In this document: in pieces, positions 9,996 to 19,096 of the stretch | Layout of the letters: the number at the start of each line of letters is the position of its first letter | How positions within the stretch are numbered: the stretch's first letter is position 1 | Source: Thiotrichaceae bacterium | Lineage (GTDB): Bacteria > Pseudomonadota > Gammaproteobacteria > SZUA-140 | Assembly: GCA_002401765.2 (NCBI GenBank) | Contig: NVTY02000014.1 | Coordinates: 65,962 to 129,961, forward strand | Direction of reading: 5' to 3' | DNA: 64,000 bases | Position numbers and translations under genes: made by a program | The notes under the pieces: generated by a model | Told to the model about the DNA's origin: nothing | Database searches by the model: none | What the model saw: the letters and a program-made list of their open reading frames with translations, nothing else

Positions 9996-10843
9996 GCAGA
10001 ATTAAAGGGTGTTTCGCGGCGCTAAAGGCGGCCAATAAAAAGGCGTTGATTCCGTTTGTGACCGCCGGCGATCCAAACCCGGAAGTCACTGTGCCGTTGA
10101 TGCATGCGATGGTCGAGGCCGGTGCTGATCTGCTAGAACTGGGGGTGCCGTTTTCGGATCCGATGGCAGAAGGGCCAATCATTCAGAAGGCTTGTGAACG
10201 TGCGTTGGAGCACGGTACTAGCCTGCGTGATGTGTTGGCGATGGTGAGTGAATTTCGTAAAACCAATAGCACCACACCGGTGGTGTTGATGGGTTATATG
10301 AACCCGGTTGAGGTGATGGGGTGTCAGACGTTTGCGACGGCGGCTGCCGAGGCGGGTGTTGATGGTTTGATAACCGTCGATATGCCACCCGAAGAGGCGG
10401 GTGACCTGGTGGCTGCGCTGAAGGGGGTTGAGATCGATTCGATCTTCCTGTTGGCCCCCACCACGATTGATAAGCGCATTGCCAAAATTTGTGCCGAGAC
10501 GAGCGGTTTTGTCTATTATGTCTCATTAAAGGGTGTCACGGGGGCGGCCAATCTCGATGTGGCCTCGGTTGAGGGGAAGGTGGCGCAGATTCGCAAGCAT
10601 ACGGATCTGCCGATTGGCGTTGGCTTTGGCATTAGAGATGCAGAGACGGCGCAGCGAGTGGCGGCAGTCGCCGACGCGGTGGTGGTGGGTAGTGCGGTGG
10701 TGAATCGTGTTGCTGATAACGCCGCGTCACCCGAAAAGATTAACGAAGCTGTTGCGACGCTGTTGCGTGAAATGCGGGCTGCAATGGATGCTGGTTCGCC
10801 AAAGGTGGGTTGGTTTGCGAGACTATTTGGAGCAGGACATTAG
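9992..10843 (+). CDS. trpA: Tryptophan synthase alpha chain
   Basis: Cleaves indole-3-glycerol phosphate to indole, which is channelled to TrpB. 283 residues, with a C-terminal extension of about 15 residues compared with the enterobacterial protein. Family motifs are [10 protein letters not shown] near 20, [11 protein letters not shown] near 47 (Glu49 equivalent present) and the phosphate site VGFGIRD near 210. The second catalytic acid, Asp60 in Salmonella numbering, is Glu here: the loop reads [11 protein letters not shown]. It overlaps trpB by four bases and is followed two bases after its stop by accD. Confidence 0.96.
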   Translation: MSRIKGCFAALKAANKKALIPFVTAGDPNPEVTVPLMHAMVEAGADLLELGVPFSDPMAEGPIIQKACERALEHGTSLRDVLAMVSEFRKTNSTTPVVLMGYMNPVEVMGCQTFATAAAEAGVDGLITVDMPPEEAGDLVAALKGVEIDSIFLLAPTTIDKRIAKICAETSGFVYYVSLKGVTGAANLDVASVEGKVAQIRKHTDLPIGVGFGIRDAETAQRVAAVADAVVVGSAVVNRVADNAASPEKINEAVATLLREMRAAMDAGSPKVGWFARLFGAGH

Positions 10844-10845
10844 AT

Positions 10846-11748
10846 ATGAGCTGGTTTGAAAAACTGATTCCGGAGAAGATTAAAACCGAGGCGAGCAAAA
10901 AACGCTCAATCCCAGAAGGGCTGTGGACCAAGTGTGATGCCTGCAAACAGATCCTTTACCGTGCCGAGCTAGAACGCAGCCTGGGCGTTTGCCCTAAATG
11001 CGACCACCATAGCCGCATCGGTGCGCGCCGTCGTCTGGAGAGTTTTCTCGATGAAGAGCCGCGTATGGAGCTGGCCAACGATGTTGAACCCGTGGATGTA
11101 CTGAAGTTCCGTGATGTTAAAAAATATAAAGATCGCATTACCCAGTCACAGAAAAACACGGGTGAAAAAGATGCGCTAATCGTGATAATGGGGCAGGTTA
11201 ACGCAGTGCCTTTGGTTGCGATGGCATTTGAATTTCGCTTTATGGGCGGTTCAATGGGCTCGGTGGTGGGTGAGCGCTTTGTACAGGCCGCCAATGCCTC
11301 TCTTGAATACAATATTCCGCTGGTTTGCTTTTCCGCCAGTGGCGGCGCACGTATGCAAGAAGCGCTTTTTTCGCTGATGCAGATGGCCAAGACCAGTGCG
11401 GTGTTGGCGAAGTTGCGTGAGCGAGGTATCCCGTTTATCTCTGTGTTGACTGACCCTACGATGGGTGGCGTTTCGGCGAGTCTGGCGATGCTGGGTGATG
11501 TGAATATTGCAGAACCCAAGGCGTTGATCGGTTTTGCCGGGCCGCGTGTGATCCAGCAGACCGTGCGTGAAACGCTGCCAGTTGGTTTTCAGCGCAGTGA
11601 GTTTCTGGTCGAACATGGTGCGGTCGATTTTATTGCTGATCGTCGTGAGATGCGTGACCGTGTCTCATCGTTATTGGCGATACTGACGGCACGGCCTTCG
11701 AGCAGTGATCAGATGTCGATCCCCCTGGCACCACAAGAATCCGCTTAA
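10846..11748 (+). CDS. accD: Acetyl-CoA carboxylase carboxyltransferase subunit beta
   Basis: Beta subunit of the carboxyltransferase half of acetyl-CoA carboxylase, which makes malonyl-CoA for fatty acid synthesis together with AccA (not in this window). The start is ATG 10846 giving MSWFEKL, with GGAGCAGGA upstream overlapping the trpA end. The N-terminal zinc ribbon is C30-x2-C33 and C49-x2-C52. The crotonase-like core contains [14 protein letters not shown] near 137 and [12 protein letters not shown] near 165. 300 residues, normal length. Confidence 0.97.
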   Translation: MSWFEKLIPEKIKTEASKKRSIPEGLWTKCDACKQILYRAELERSLGVCPKCDHHSRIGARRRLESFLDEEPRMELANDVEPVDVLKFRDVKKYKDRITQSQKNTGEKDALIVIMGQVNAVPLVAMAFEFRFMGGSMGSVVGERFVQAANASLEYNIPLVCFSASGGARMQEALFSLMQMAKTSAVLAKLRERGIPFISVLTDPTMGGVSASLAMLGDVNIAEPKALIGFAGPRVIQQTVRETLPVGFQRSEFLVEHGAVDFIADRREMRDRVSSLLAILTARPSSSDQMSIPLAPQESA

Positions 11749-11784
11749 ACGTTATTACTTGCAATCACACGGGGGCGCGCTGAT

Positions 11785-13119
11785 ATGCGTTTTGATTCGC
11801 TTGATGCATGGCTAACGTGGCAGGGGCAGCTCAACCCGACTGAGATTGAGCTGGGTCTTGAGCGGGTGCGGGTTGTATTGCAACGTCTACAGCTAGCATC
11901 GCCTGATTTTGCGGTTATCACCATTGCTGGCACTAATGGTAAAGGTTCTAGTGTCGCGATGTTGCAGTCGATCTATCGCGCTGCTGGTTATCACGTGGGT
12001 GCTTATACCTCGCCTCATCTTCAGCGTTATAACGAACGTATCACACTGAATGGTGTGGAGGCTGATGATGCGTTGTTGTGTGATGCCTTTGAGCAGATAG
12101 AGCTGGCGCGCTGTGCGGATGAAGATGAAATTCCACTGACCTATTTTGAATTTGGCACGCTGGCGGCGATTGTGATCTTTCAACAGGCGCGGGTTGATAT
12201 TGGGGTACTGGAGATTGGCCTGGGTGGTCGGCTGGATGCCGTTAATGCAATTGAACCTGATATCGCACTGGTGACGATGGTGGATGTTGATCATCAGTCA
12301 TGGCTGGGCAATGACCGTGAAACGATCGCGCGTGAAAAGGCCGGTATCTATCGCGCTAATCTACCGGCAATCTGCGCTGAGCCTAAGCCCGCACGTAGTC
12401 TGGTCGCTCATGCGGCGGCGATCGGGGCGCAATATTATGGTCTAAATGGCCAATTTAGCTATGGCCTCGTGAGCGAGGTAAATGATGGCTCATGGTTTTG
12501 GCAATGTGACCAGCAACAGTATGAGGCGCTGCCGCCACTGGGTTTGAGCGGCGCCTTTCAGCTGCAAAATGCGGCGGGCGTGTTGATGGCGGTGACGTTA
12601 TTACAGCTGCGTTTTGCGGTGGCATTGAGCGCGATTGAGTCAGGCCTTAAGCAGGTGAGGGTGGCTGGGCGTCTGCAACGAGTTGTTCTGAGTGGTGCAC
12701 ATGTGCAGGTAGAGTGTCTACTGGATGTGGCGCATAACCCATCGAGTGCGCAGGTCTTATGCGAGGCTCTGCTCGAGCGGCCGTGTGAGGGGGAAACCCA
12801 CGCAGTGGTGGCAATGCTGGCAGATAAGGATATTGCGGCGGTGATCGCGACGATGACACCGGTAATTACGCGCTGGCATGTGGCCAGTCTGGATGCCGCT
12901 GTGTGTGACAGAGGTGCGAGCGCAGAGACGCTTGCGGCCTGTTTGACGACAGCATCAGATCCACTAGCGGTTTCATCTTTTGATGATGTAGCGGGGGCGA
13001 CTGCTGCCGCACTGGCGAATGCCCGCGCGGGTGACCGTGTGGTGATCTTTGGTTCATTTTACACGGTGGCAGCAGCTAAAACCTTTTTTGAGGATGTCGG
13101 GTGCTGCGCCGCGAATTGA
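11785..13119 (+). CDS. folC: Bifunctional dihydrofolate / folylpolyglutamate synthase
   Basis: ATP-dependent ligase adding L-glutamate to dihydropteroate and to folates in the cytoplasm. Mur-ligase fold: P-loop ITIAGTNGKGSS near residue 48, the omega loop SPHLQRYNERI near 76, EIGLGGRLDAVN near 146 and the C-terminal DVAHNP near 315. 444 residues, slightly longer than the E. coli enzyme. It starts 36 bp after accD, consistent with the conserved accD-folC pair. Confidence 0.95.
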   Translation: MRFDSLDAWLTWQGQLNPTEIELGLERVRVVLQRLQLASPDFAVITIAGTNGKGSSVAMLQSIYRAAGYHVGAYTSPHLQRYNERITLNGVEADDALLCDAFEQIELARCADEDEIPLTYFEFGTLAAIVIFQQARVDIGVLEIGLGGRLDAVNAIEPDIALVTMVDVDHQSWLGNDRETIAREKAGIYRANLPAICAEPKPARSLVAHAAAIGAQYYGLNGQFSYGLVSEVNDGSWFWQCDQQQYEALPPLGLSGAFQLQNAAGVLMAVTLLQLRFAVALSAIESGLKQVRVAGRLQRVVLSGAHVQVECLLDVAHNPSSAQVLCEALLERPCEGETHAVVAMLADKDIAAVIATMTPVITRWHVASLDAAVCDRGASAETLAACLTTASDPLAVSSFDDVAGATAAALANARAGDRVVIFGSFYTVAAAKTFFEDVGCCAAN

Positions 13120-13202
13120 GGTAAAATCCCTGTTTGGGAATGACGAGCATGATTAGGCAAGTGCAACCGACTAAGTCATATTAACTGGGCTGGGGCGACA
13201 AA

Positions 13203-13793
13203 ATGCAGGAAAACAAGATTAAGCAACGTGTGGTGGGTGGACTTGTTCTGCTAGCGTTGGCGGTTATCTTTATTCCGATGGTGCTCGATTTTCGCAAGGA
13301 TTACGATCAGGTGATTAATGGCACCAATATTCCGCCCAAGCCAAAAGACATGCGTGTTGAAACCTTTGAGTTGAATCAAACGCCTCAGGTAAAAGTGCCG
13401 AGGTTATCTACGAATGGGTCGGTAGAAGAGGCGTTAGCGAATCACCCGCTGGTGCAGCAGAAGCGAGCTGCGGATGTCGTCGCTGCTAAGGTACTGCCAC
13501 CACCGTCGATTCAAGCGGTGGCCTTCGTGAAACCGGTGTTAACTGGCACTGCGCGAGAAGGGTGGACAGTGCAGGTCGGTAGCTTTGGTAGCGAGAGTAA
13601 TGCTAAGGGCTTGCGTGATAAAATACGTAAAAATTATTTTGCCGTATTTGTCGATAGCGTGAATGTGAAGGGCAAGTTAAGTCATCGTGTGCGGGTGGGG
13701 CCTGCTGCCGATAAAGACAAAGCAAACCGTTTGAAAAAGAGACTACAGAAAGAGATGGGCCTGAAAGGGCTTGTGATCTGGCATCGGCAGTGA
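13203..13793 (+). CDS. SPOR-domain cell division protein (DedD-like)
   Basis: A single-pass inner-membrane protein of 196 residues: one N-terminal transmembrane helix (about residues 10-28), a variable proline-rich periplasmic linker, and a C-terminal SPOR domain starting at GWTVQVGSF near 117 that would bind denuded septal peptidoglycan. The position between folC and cvpA is that of dedD in many Gammaproteobacteria, although the linker is too divergent to prove orthology. Confidence 0.88.
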   Translation: MQENKIKQRVVGGLVLLALAVIFIPMVLDFRKDYDQVINGTNIPPKPKDMRVETFELNQTPQVKVPRLSTNGSVEEALANHPLVQQKRAADVVAAKVLPPPSIQAVAFVKPVLTGTAREGWTVQVGSFGSESNAKGLRDKIRKNYFAVFVDSVNVKGKLSHRVRVGPAADKDKANRLKKRLQKEMGLKGLVIWHRQ

Positions 13794-13830
13794 CACCGCG
13801 GCGAATGAGTAGTGTAGGAGTCGTTAAGTA

Positions 13831-14340
13831 GTGACGTTGATCTGGCTTGATTATGTGCTTGCGGGCGTGATTCTGATATCGATGTTGGTCGGTGTCTTGC
13901 GCGGCCTGGTGAAAGAGGTGATGTCGCTATTGGGGTGGGTGTTGGCGGGTTGGACTGCGCTGCACTTCTCAGCTGATTTTTCAATATTCCTTGAAAATTT
14001 TGTTAGCCATGATGGGCTGCGTTTTGCATTAGCATTTATTGGCCTGTTTGTGGGTGTGCTAGTGGTGAGTATGTTGGTGAATCACCTGATCACGAAGTTG
14101 ATTCATCTGAGTGGCTTGAAAGGGATTGATCGCCTGCTGGGCTCACTTTTTGGCGCATTGCGTGGCGCTTTGATTGTCGTGGTGTTGGTGCTGTTAGGCG
14201 GTATTTCTCCAATGGCGGCGGAACCAGCCTGGTCGGGTTCCATTGTAGTTGAATATTTTGAGCAGGCAGCAAATTGGCTTTCTGATAATTTTTCGGGCCA
14301 TATTGAGCAGGGCAGCAGTGGGCAGCAGATTGATCTCTAG
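13831..14340 (+). CDS. cvpA: CvpA family membrane protein
   Basis: Four predicted transmembrane segments in 169 residues (about 5-25, 30-46, 65-88 and 103-125), with the family motifs LDYVLAGVI and GVLRGLVKEV at the N-terminus and the DRLLGSLFGALRG loop near 105. CvpA is linked to colicin V production and envelope integrity and almost always lies directly before purF, as here. It begins with GTG at 13831; no better ATG exists upstream in frame. Confidence 0.93.
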   Translation: MTLIWLDYVLAGVILISMLVGVLRGLVKEVMSLLGWVLAGWTALHFSADFSIFLENFVSHDGLRFALAFIGLFVGVLVVSMLVNHLITKLIHLSGLKGIDRLLGSLFGALRGALIVVVLVLLGGISPMAAEPAWSGSIVVEYFEQAANWLSDNFSGHIEQGSSGQQIDL

Positions 14341-14393
14341 TTAATTGAAGTGGTACAAATTTAAGTGTTTTATTTTTTGATGAGGGTTTTCTA

Positions 14394-15902
14394 ATGTGTG
14401 GTGTGGTCGGACTTGTCCAGAAGAGTAACGTGAATCAGGCGCTCTATGATGCGCTGACAGTATTGCAACACCGAGGACAAGACGCCGCCGGGATCATGAC
14501 CTGTGATGACGGAAAACTCTATCTGCGTAAGCAAAATGGTCTGGTGCGCGATGTCTTTCAGACCTCGCATATGATTAACCTGCAAGGCAACGTAGGCGTT
14601 GGTCATGTGCGCTATCCTACGGCGGGTTGTTCATCTTCTGCTGAGGCGCAACCATTTTATGTGAACTCACCTTACGGCATTGCGCTGGCGCATAATGGAA
14701 ATTTGACCAATGCGGACGAGTTGAAAGAAGCGCTGTTTCGTGACGATAAACGTCATATCAACACCAACTCTGATTCTGAAGTGCTGCTGAATGTCTTTGC
14801 GCATGAACTGCAATGTGCCAATAAACTGCACATCGATGCCGATGATGTTTTTGAAGCGGTTCGTGGGGTGCATCGTCGTTGTAAAGGTAGCTACGCAGCC
14901 GTTGCGATGATCACTGGGATTGGTATTGTGGGTTTTAGGGACCCGTATGGCATTCGTCCGGTTGTGTTTGGTAAGCGTACCTCTGAGGTAGGTGATGAAT
15001 ATATGATTGCGTCAGAGAGTGTGGCCTTAGATGCGTTAGGTTTCGAGCGTATTCGAGATATTGAACCGGGTGAGGCTATTTTTATTACGGTTGATGGTGA
15101 GTTGAAGACAATGCAGTGCGCTGAAAACCCAGTCCATGCCCCTTGCATCTTTGAACATGTCTATCTGGCACGACCTGATTCGATCATCGATGATATTTAT
15201 GTTTATCGCGCACGTCTGCGGATGGGTGAGAAACTGGCTGATAAAATCCAGCGTGATTACCCAGATCTGGATATCGATGTCGTGATTCCAATCCCGGATA
15301 CGAGTCGTACTGCGGCACTGGCATTAGCGAATAAGATGGGGATACGTTATCGCGAAGGTTTTATTAAAAACCGCTACATCGGTCGCACCTTTATTATGCC
15401 GGGACAGCAGCAGCGCAAGAAATCCGTACGCCAAAAACTGAATGCAATCGAGCTGGAATTTAAGGGTAAAAATGTTCTGTTGGTGGATGACTCGATTGTT
15501 CGAGGCACCACCTCTGATCAGATTATTCAGATGGCACGTGATGCCGGTGCAAAAAGTGTCTACTTCGCCTCTGCTGCGCCACCCGTGCGTTATCCAAATG
15601 TATATGGCATTGATATGCCGGTTGCAGAAGAATTGATTGCGCATAACCGTAGCGATGAAGAAGTGTGCGAAGTGATAGGCGCGGATAAACTGATCTACCA
15701 GGATCTTGATGACTTGATTGACGCGGTACGTGCCGGGAACCCTGCGGTTGAGCGCTTTGATACCTCATGTTTTAACGGTGAATATGTGACGGGTGATGTG
15801 ACACCTGAGTATCTCAGTAACCTGGAAAAGAAGCGTGCTGATAGTGAAAAAGGAAAAGATAAGCCTAAAGTGAACGTGATAGGGATGCACAATACACCTT
15901 AG
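14394..15902 (+). CDS. purF: Amidophosphoribosyltransferase
   Basis: First committed step of purine synthesis: transfers glutamine amide nitrogen to PRPP to make phosphoribosylamine. The nucleophile Cys2 (MCGVVGLV) becomes N-terminal after Met removal, with no propeptide. The glutaminase half ends near residue 230 and the PRTase half contains the PRPP loop [13 protein letters not shown] near 365. 502 residues. It lies 53 bp after cvpA. A short perfect hairpin (15902-15918, 7-bp arms) overlaps its stop codon. Confidence 0.98.
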   Translation: MCGVVGLVQKSNVNQALYDALTVLQHRGQDAAGIMTCDDGKLYLRKQNGLVRDVFQTSHMINLQGNVGVGHVRYPTAGCSSSAEAQPFYVNSPYGIALAHNGNLTNADELKEALFRDDKRHINTNSDSEVLLNVFAHELQCANKLHIDADDVFEAVRGVHRRCKGSYAAVAMITGIGIVGFRDPYGIRPVVFGKRTSEVGDEYMIASESVALDALGFERIRDIEPGEAIFITVDGELKTMQCAENPVHAPCIFEHVYLARPDSIIDDIYVYRARLRMGEKLADKIQRDYPDLDIDVVIPIPDTSRTAALALANKMGIRYREGFIKNRYIGRTFIMPGQQQRKKSVRQKLNAIELEFKGKNVLLVDDSIVRGTTSDQIIQMARDAGAKSVYFASAAPPVRYPNVYGIDMPVAEELIAHNRSDEEVCEVIGADKLIYQDLDDLIDAVRAGNPAVERFDTSCFNGEYVTGDVTPEYLSNLEKKRADSEKGKDKPKVNVIGMHNTP

Positions 15903-15926
15903 CAGGATGGCATCCTGCGCTTGGTA

Positions 15927-15955
15927 TTGACAGCTACTGGGCGCAGGGGTAAGGT
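15927..15955 (+). promoter_or_regulatory. Candidate sigma-70 promoter for the metZ leader
   Basis: A perfect TTGACA at 15927-15932 is followed after 17 bases by TAAGGT at 15950-15955, a weak -10. This would start a transcript near 15963, giving metZ a leader of roughly 190 nucleotides that includes the structured element and terminator described below. Confidence 0.4.
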
Positions 15956-15980
15956 ATGTGCAGTACAGCGGTGGGCAACC

Positions 15981-16040
15981 ATCGGGCGCCGATTTGAAAA
16001 TCAGCTTGCGGGCGCCTTAAAAATTCAGCTAAAGCGGGGG
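15981..16040 (+). promoter_or_regulatory. Structured leader before metZ, resembling a SAM-II-type pseudoknot
   Basis: Two copies of the self-complementary GGCGCC (15985-15990 and 16011-16016) can pair around a loop GATTTGAAAATC...GCTTGCG, followed by TTAAAAATTC and then AGCTAAAGCGGGG. The order short helix, GATTTxA loop, A/U-rich joiner, AGCTAAA-GGG tail parallels what I remember of the SAM-II aptamer, a class that controls methionine genes such as metA/metX/metZ. The tail forms the 5' arm of the downstream terminator. The likeness is by eye only and pseudoknot pairing is weak (AGCT with AGCT). Confidence 0.35.
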
Positions 16041-16060
16041 AGAACCTGCTTTAGTTTTTT
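16029..16060 (+). terminator. Rho-independent terminator between purF and metZ
   Basis: CTAAAGCGGG (16029-16038) pairs with CCTGCTTTAG (16045-16054), ten pairs with one G-U, six-base loop, followed by six T. It lies about 95 bp before metZ, so it either ends the purF transcript or acts as an attenuator for metZ. Confidence 0.8.
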
Positions 16061-16154
16061 GACTTGGCGGGTTTTTTTGTGCCTGGGATTCCTCCCTCCT
16101 GGGTGCGCCAATATTCGCCACGCTTTAGATTAAGTTTTGTGGGGATTATGAGTG

Positions 16155-17342
16155 ATGACAGAAAAAGATTTCAGCCAGTATGGGATTGGCACGCGCGGGG
16201 TTCGCGCTGGGCAACGACGTACGCAAGAAGGTGAGCAATCGGAGCCGATTTTCACCACCTCAAGTTTTGTGTTTGATAGCGCAGAGCAGGCGGCCGCACG
16301 TTTCTCTGGCGAAGAACCGGGCAATATCTATTCTCGCTTTACTAATCCAACGGTTAATGCCTTTGAACGGCGCTTAGCGGCACTTGAAGGCGGAGAGCGT
16401 TGTGTCGCGACTGCATCTGGCATGGCGGCGATTACGGCAGCTTGCAGTGCGTTGTTGAAGAGCGGTGATCATATTTTGTCATCGAACGGAATTTTTGGTA
16501 GCACCACGATACTGTTTAATAAATACCTGTCGCGTTTTGGCATTGATCATGACTCGATTCCATTAACAGACCTTGCTCTGTGGGAGGCGTCGATCAAGCC
16601 GACTACCCGCATGTTATTTATTGAGACGCCATCGAACCCATTGGCTGAAGTGGTCGATATCAAAGCGCTGGCGATGATTGCTAAGCGCCACGATTGCCTG
16701 CTGGTAGTCGACAACACCGTGTGCACCGCCGTACTACAACGACCGTTAGCATTGGGTGCTGATCTGGTGGTGGTTTCAGCCACTAAATATATCGATGGCC
16801 AGGGGCGTTGTGTCGGTGGCGCGGTGATTGGCAATGGTGAATTGATTGAAGAGGTTTACGGTTTTCTACGTACCGCAGGGCCGAGCATGAGCCCGTTTAA
16901 TGCGTGGGTTTTTATGAAGGGATTAGAGACCCTGAAGATTCGCATGCAGGCACATAGTGCCAGCGCATTGATATTGGCGAAGTGGCTGGAAACGTACCCT
17001 GCCGTTAAACAGGTATTTTACGCAGGCCTTGAATCGCACCCGCAACATAAATTAGCCGTACAGCAGCAAGATGGCTTTAGTGGTTTGTTGGCATTTGAAT
17101 TGAAGGGCGGGCGTGATGAGGCGTGGCGCTTTATTAATGGTACAGCGCTGGTGTCGATTACCGCTAATTTGGGCGATGCAAAAACGACCATCACGCATCC
17201 TGCTACCACTACCCACGGTCGTTTGTCGGACGAAGAGCGTGACATTGCGGGTATTCACCCGGGGCTAGTGCGTGTGGCGGTCGGGCTTGAAGATGTTGAA
17301 GACCTACAGATCGACCTGCAGCGTGGTTTTGATGCGTTGTAA
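16155..17342 (+). CDS. metZ: O-succinylhomoserine sulfhydrylase
   Basis: Cys/Met metabolism PLP enzyme that makes homocysteine directly from O-succinylhomoserine and sulfide. About 395 residues. The PLP lysine is in VVSATKYIDGQGR near residue 213; other signatures are YSRFTNPTVNAFE near 60 and ATASGMAAI near 85. GTG 16152 and ATG 16155 are both possible; GGGGA at 16141-16145 fits either. The purF-metZ order matches pseudomonads, where this gene is metZ. Its long leader suggests control separate from purF. Confidence 0.92.
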   Translation: MTEKDFSQYGIGTRGVRAGQRRTQEGEQSEPIFTTSSFVFDSAEQAAARFSGEEPGNIYSRFTNPTVNAFERRLAALEGGERCVATASGMAAITAACSALLKSGDHILSSNGIFGSTTILFNKYLSRFGIDHDSIPLTDLALWEASIKPTTRMLFIETPSNPLAEVVDIKALAMIAKRHDCLLVVDNTVCTAVLQRPLALGADLVVVSATKYIDGQGRCVGGAVIGNGELIEEVYGFLRTAGPSMSPFNAWVFMKGLETLKIRMQAHSASALILAKWLETYPAVKQVFYAGLESHPQHKLAVQQQDGFSGLLAFELKGGRDEAWRFINGTALVSITANLGDAKTTITHPATTTHGRLSDEERDIAGIHPGLVRVAVGLEDVEDLQIDLQRGFDAL

Positions 17343-17356
17343 GTAGTGCCGTTCTA

Positions 17357-18706
17357 ATGTCGCAGGCTCACCGAAAAAACCTGCTGGCAATATACCAGGC
17401 GGCCATTGATGGCGTGAATGGCCGCGTGACTGTGCGACGTTATCTGGCGTCGCGCAGTTTTAAAACGAGGACTCCCTATTATCTTATTGGGATTGGAAAG
17501 GCTGCTGCCAGCATGGCACAAGGGGCCTTTGATGTAATGGGTGATCAGATTGAACATGCGTTGATTATCACTCGCCATGGTTATGGCGGTGTATTTAACA
17601 ACGTATCTCAACCAAACTCGGTTGAACTAATCGAAGCAGGGCATCCGCAACCTGATCAGCATAGTTTGATGGCAGGCCAGCGATTGTTATCGCGGCTGGA
17701 TGAAGCAGCCGTTAATGCGGAGTTTATATTTTTAATTTCGGGAGGTACTTCTGCGCTAGTGGAGCTGTTGCCTGAATCGATTGATCTTATCGAGTTACAA
17801 CGCATTAACCGTTGGTTGCTCGGTAGTGGCTTGGCAATCGATGATATTAATCAAATTCGAAGGGCGTTGTCACTGATCAAGGGTGGTCGTTTAATTCCTT
17901 ATTTAAAGGGGCGAATGACGCTTAACCTGCTGATGTCTGATGTGCCAAATGATGAGCCAGCGATAATCGGTTCTGGTTTGCTGATTGAACAATCAGCTCA
18001 TTGCCCTCAAACTACCATAGAGAAAACACCTGGTTGGATGCGACAGTATCTTGATGAAAATATTTCGGGGTCGAGTGAGTCAGTATCACGGATTGAAACT
18101 ACCATCATTGCATCGGCAAGTGATGCACGCAAAGCCGCCGCTATGGCGGCAGAAGAACTTGGCTATCGTGTTTATTGTCATCCTCGTTTTATTGATGGCG
18201 ATGCGATTCTTGCTGGGCAACAATTGATCGCTGAGTTAAATGGTGCTGAGGCGGGTATCCATATATGGAGTGGTGAAACCACGGTGCAGTTGCCAGATGA
18301 GCCGGGGCAAGGAGGGCGTTGTCAGCATCTAGCACTTGCTGCTGCAGAGGCGATGCAGCCTGATAGCCCAATCATACTATTGGCAGCAGGAACAGACGGT
18401 AGTGATGGCGGTATCAATCAGATAGAAGCGGATGCAGGCGCGTTGGTGGATGCTGCAACCATTAGGCGTGGTGAGCTTGAGGGCTTTGATCTGTCAAGTT
18501 CTCTGTTGCAGGCCGATGCAGGTGCATTTCTCGCAGCGAGTGGTGATTTGGTTTCCACTGGAGCAACGGGTGCAAATGTGATGGATTTAATGATCGCCTA
18601 TATTTCGGAAAATATAACTCCATATTCAATAGAATTACGAGAAATCAACGTGCGCTTATTGATGAAGGAGAAGAAATTAGCCGCGCCCGTACGCGACGAA
18701 TCATGA
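17357..18706 (+). CDS. Glycerate 2-kinase / MOFRL family protein with IS-derived C-terminus
   Basis: DUF4147/MOFRL-type glycerate 2-kinase (class II), also annotated TtuD hydroxypyruvate reductase in older literature. N-terminal domain: YYLIGIGKAAASMAQGAF near 41, FLISGGTSALVE near 127, IKGGRL near 174. C-terminal MOFRL domain with AAGTDGSDGG near 336 and STGATGANVMDLMIAY near 400, where family members usually end. The last 30-35 residues have no family counterpart and overlap, in another frame, with an IS3 transposase remnant; the stop codon overlaps its ATG. The gene therefore probably lost its native stop to an insertion. It lies 14 bp after metZ and may be cotranscribed. Confidence 0.88.
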   Translation: MSQAHRKNLLAIYQAAIDGVNGRVTVRRYLASRSFKTRTPYYLIGIGKAAASMAQGAFDVMGDQIEHALIITRHGYGGVFNNVSQPNSVELIEAGHPQPDQHSLMAGQRLLSRLDEAAVNAEFIFLISGGTSALVELLPESIDLIELQRINRWLLGSGLAIDDINQIRRALSLIKGGRLIPYLKGRMTLNLLMSDVPNDEPAIIGSGLLIEQSAHCPQTTIEKTPGWMRQYLDENISGSSESVSRIETTIIASASDARKAAAMAAEELGYRVYCHPRFIDGDAILAGQQLIAELNGAEAGIHIWSGETTVQLPDEPGQGGRCQHLALAAAEAMQPDSPIILLAAGTDGSDGGINQIEADAGALVDAATIRRGELEGFDLSSSLLQADAGAFLAASGDLVSTGATGANVMDLMIAYISENITPYSIELREINVRLLMKEKKLAAPVRDES

Positions 18707-18908
18707 AGCAAGTCGGTGTGGGGAGTAAGAGTAAAAAGAAGTTCAAAGCGGCCACGAACTCAAAGCATGGCCATCCAGTAGCCCCGAACTCACTGGAAAG
18801 GAACTTTAAGGTGAATCAAGCAGATATCGTGTATGCAGGCGATATCACCTATATCCCGACAGACGAAGGATGGTTCTATCTGGCGGTATTGATAGATCAG
18901 CATTAGGC
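18640..18908 (+). pseudogene. IS3-family transposase OrfB fragment
   Basis: An open frame reading ...ALIDEGEEISRARTRRIM (across 18650-18705) then KFKAATNSKHGHPVAPNSLE and DITYIPTDEGWFYLAVLID matches the middle of IS3-family OrfB, up to and including the first catalytic Asp of the DDE domain (GDITYI). It stops at TAG 18904-18906. The N-terminal HTH_21 part and the rest of the DDE domain are missing. Its start merges with the 3' end of the glycerate kinase gene. Confidence 0.85.
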
Positions 18909-19043
18909 GGCATCATTTTGCGCACAATTTGTTCTTTAAGATCGTCTGTGTCGCGTGGCATTTCATATTCACTTTCCGCCCCCTGGGAATTATATTTACA
19001 AATCAATTCACCGGACTTCTTTATCCTGATGCAGGGGGGGCAC
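18902..19043 (-). pseudogene. Inverted IS3-family left end with OrfA fragment
   Basis: On the minus strand the sequence reads EYEMPRDTDDLKEQIVRKMM-PPN, the typical first helix of an IS3-family OrfA (HTH_Tnp_1), preceded by a run TGCCCCCCCTGCATCAGG near 19043-19026 that looks like the terminal repeat. It abuts the OrfB fragment head to head at about 18904. Together they are a scrambled relic of one or two IS3 copies. Confidence 0.55.
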
Positions 19044-19096
19044 CGGTAGTATAAATTCGATTAATGGTGCCGTTTGGCAGTACAATTACCGCTATT

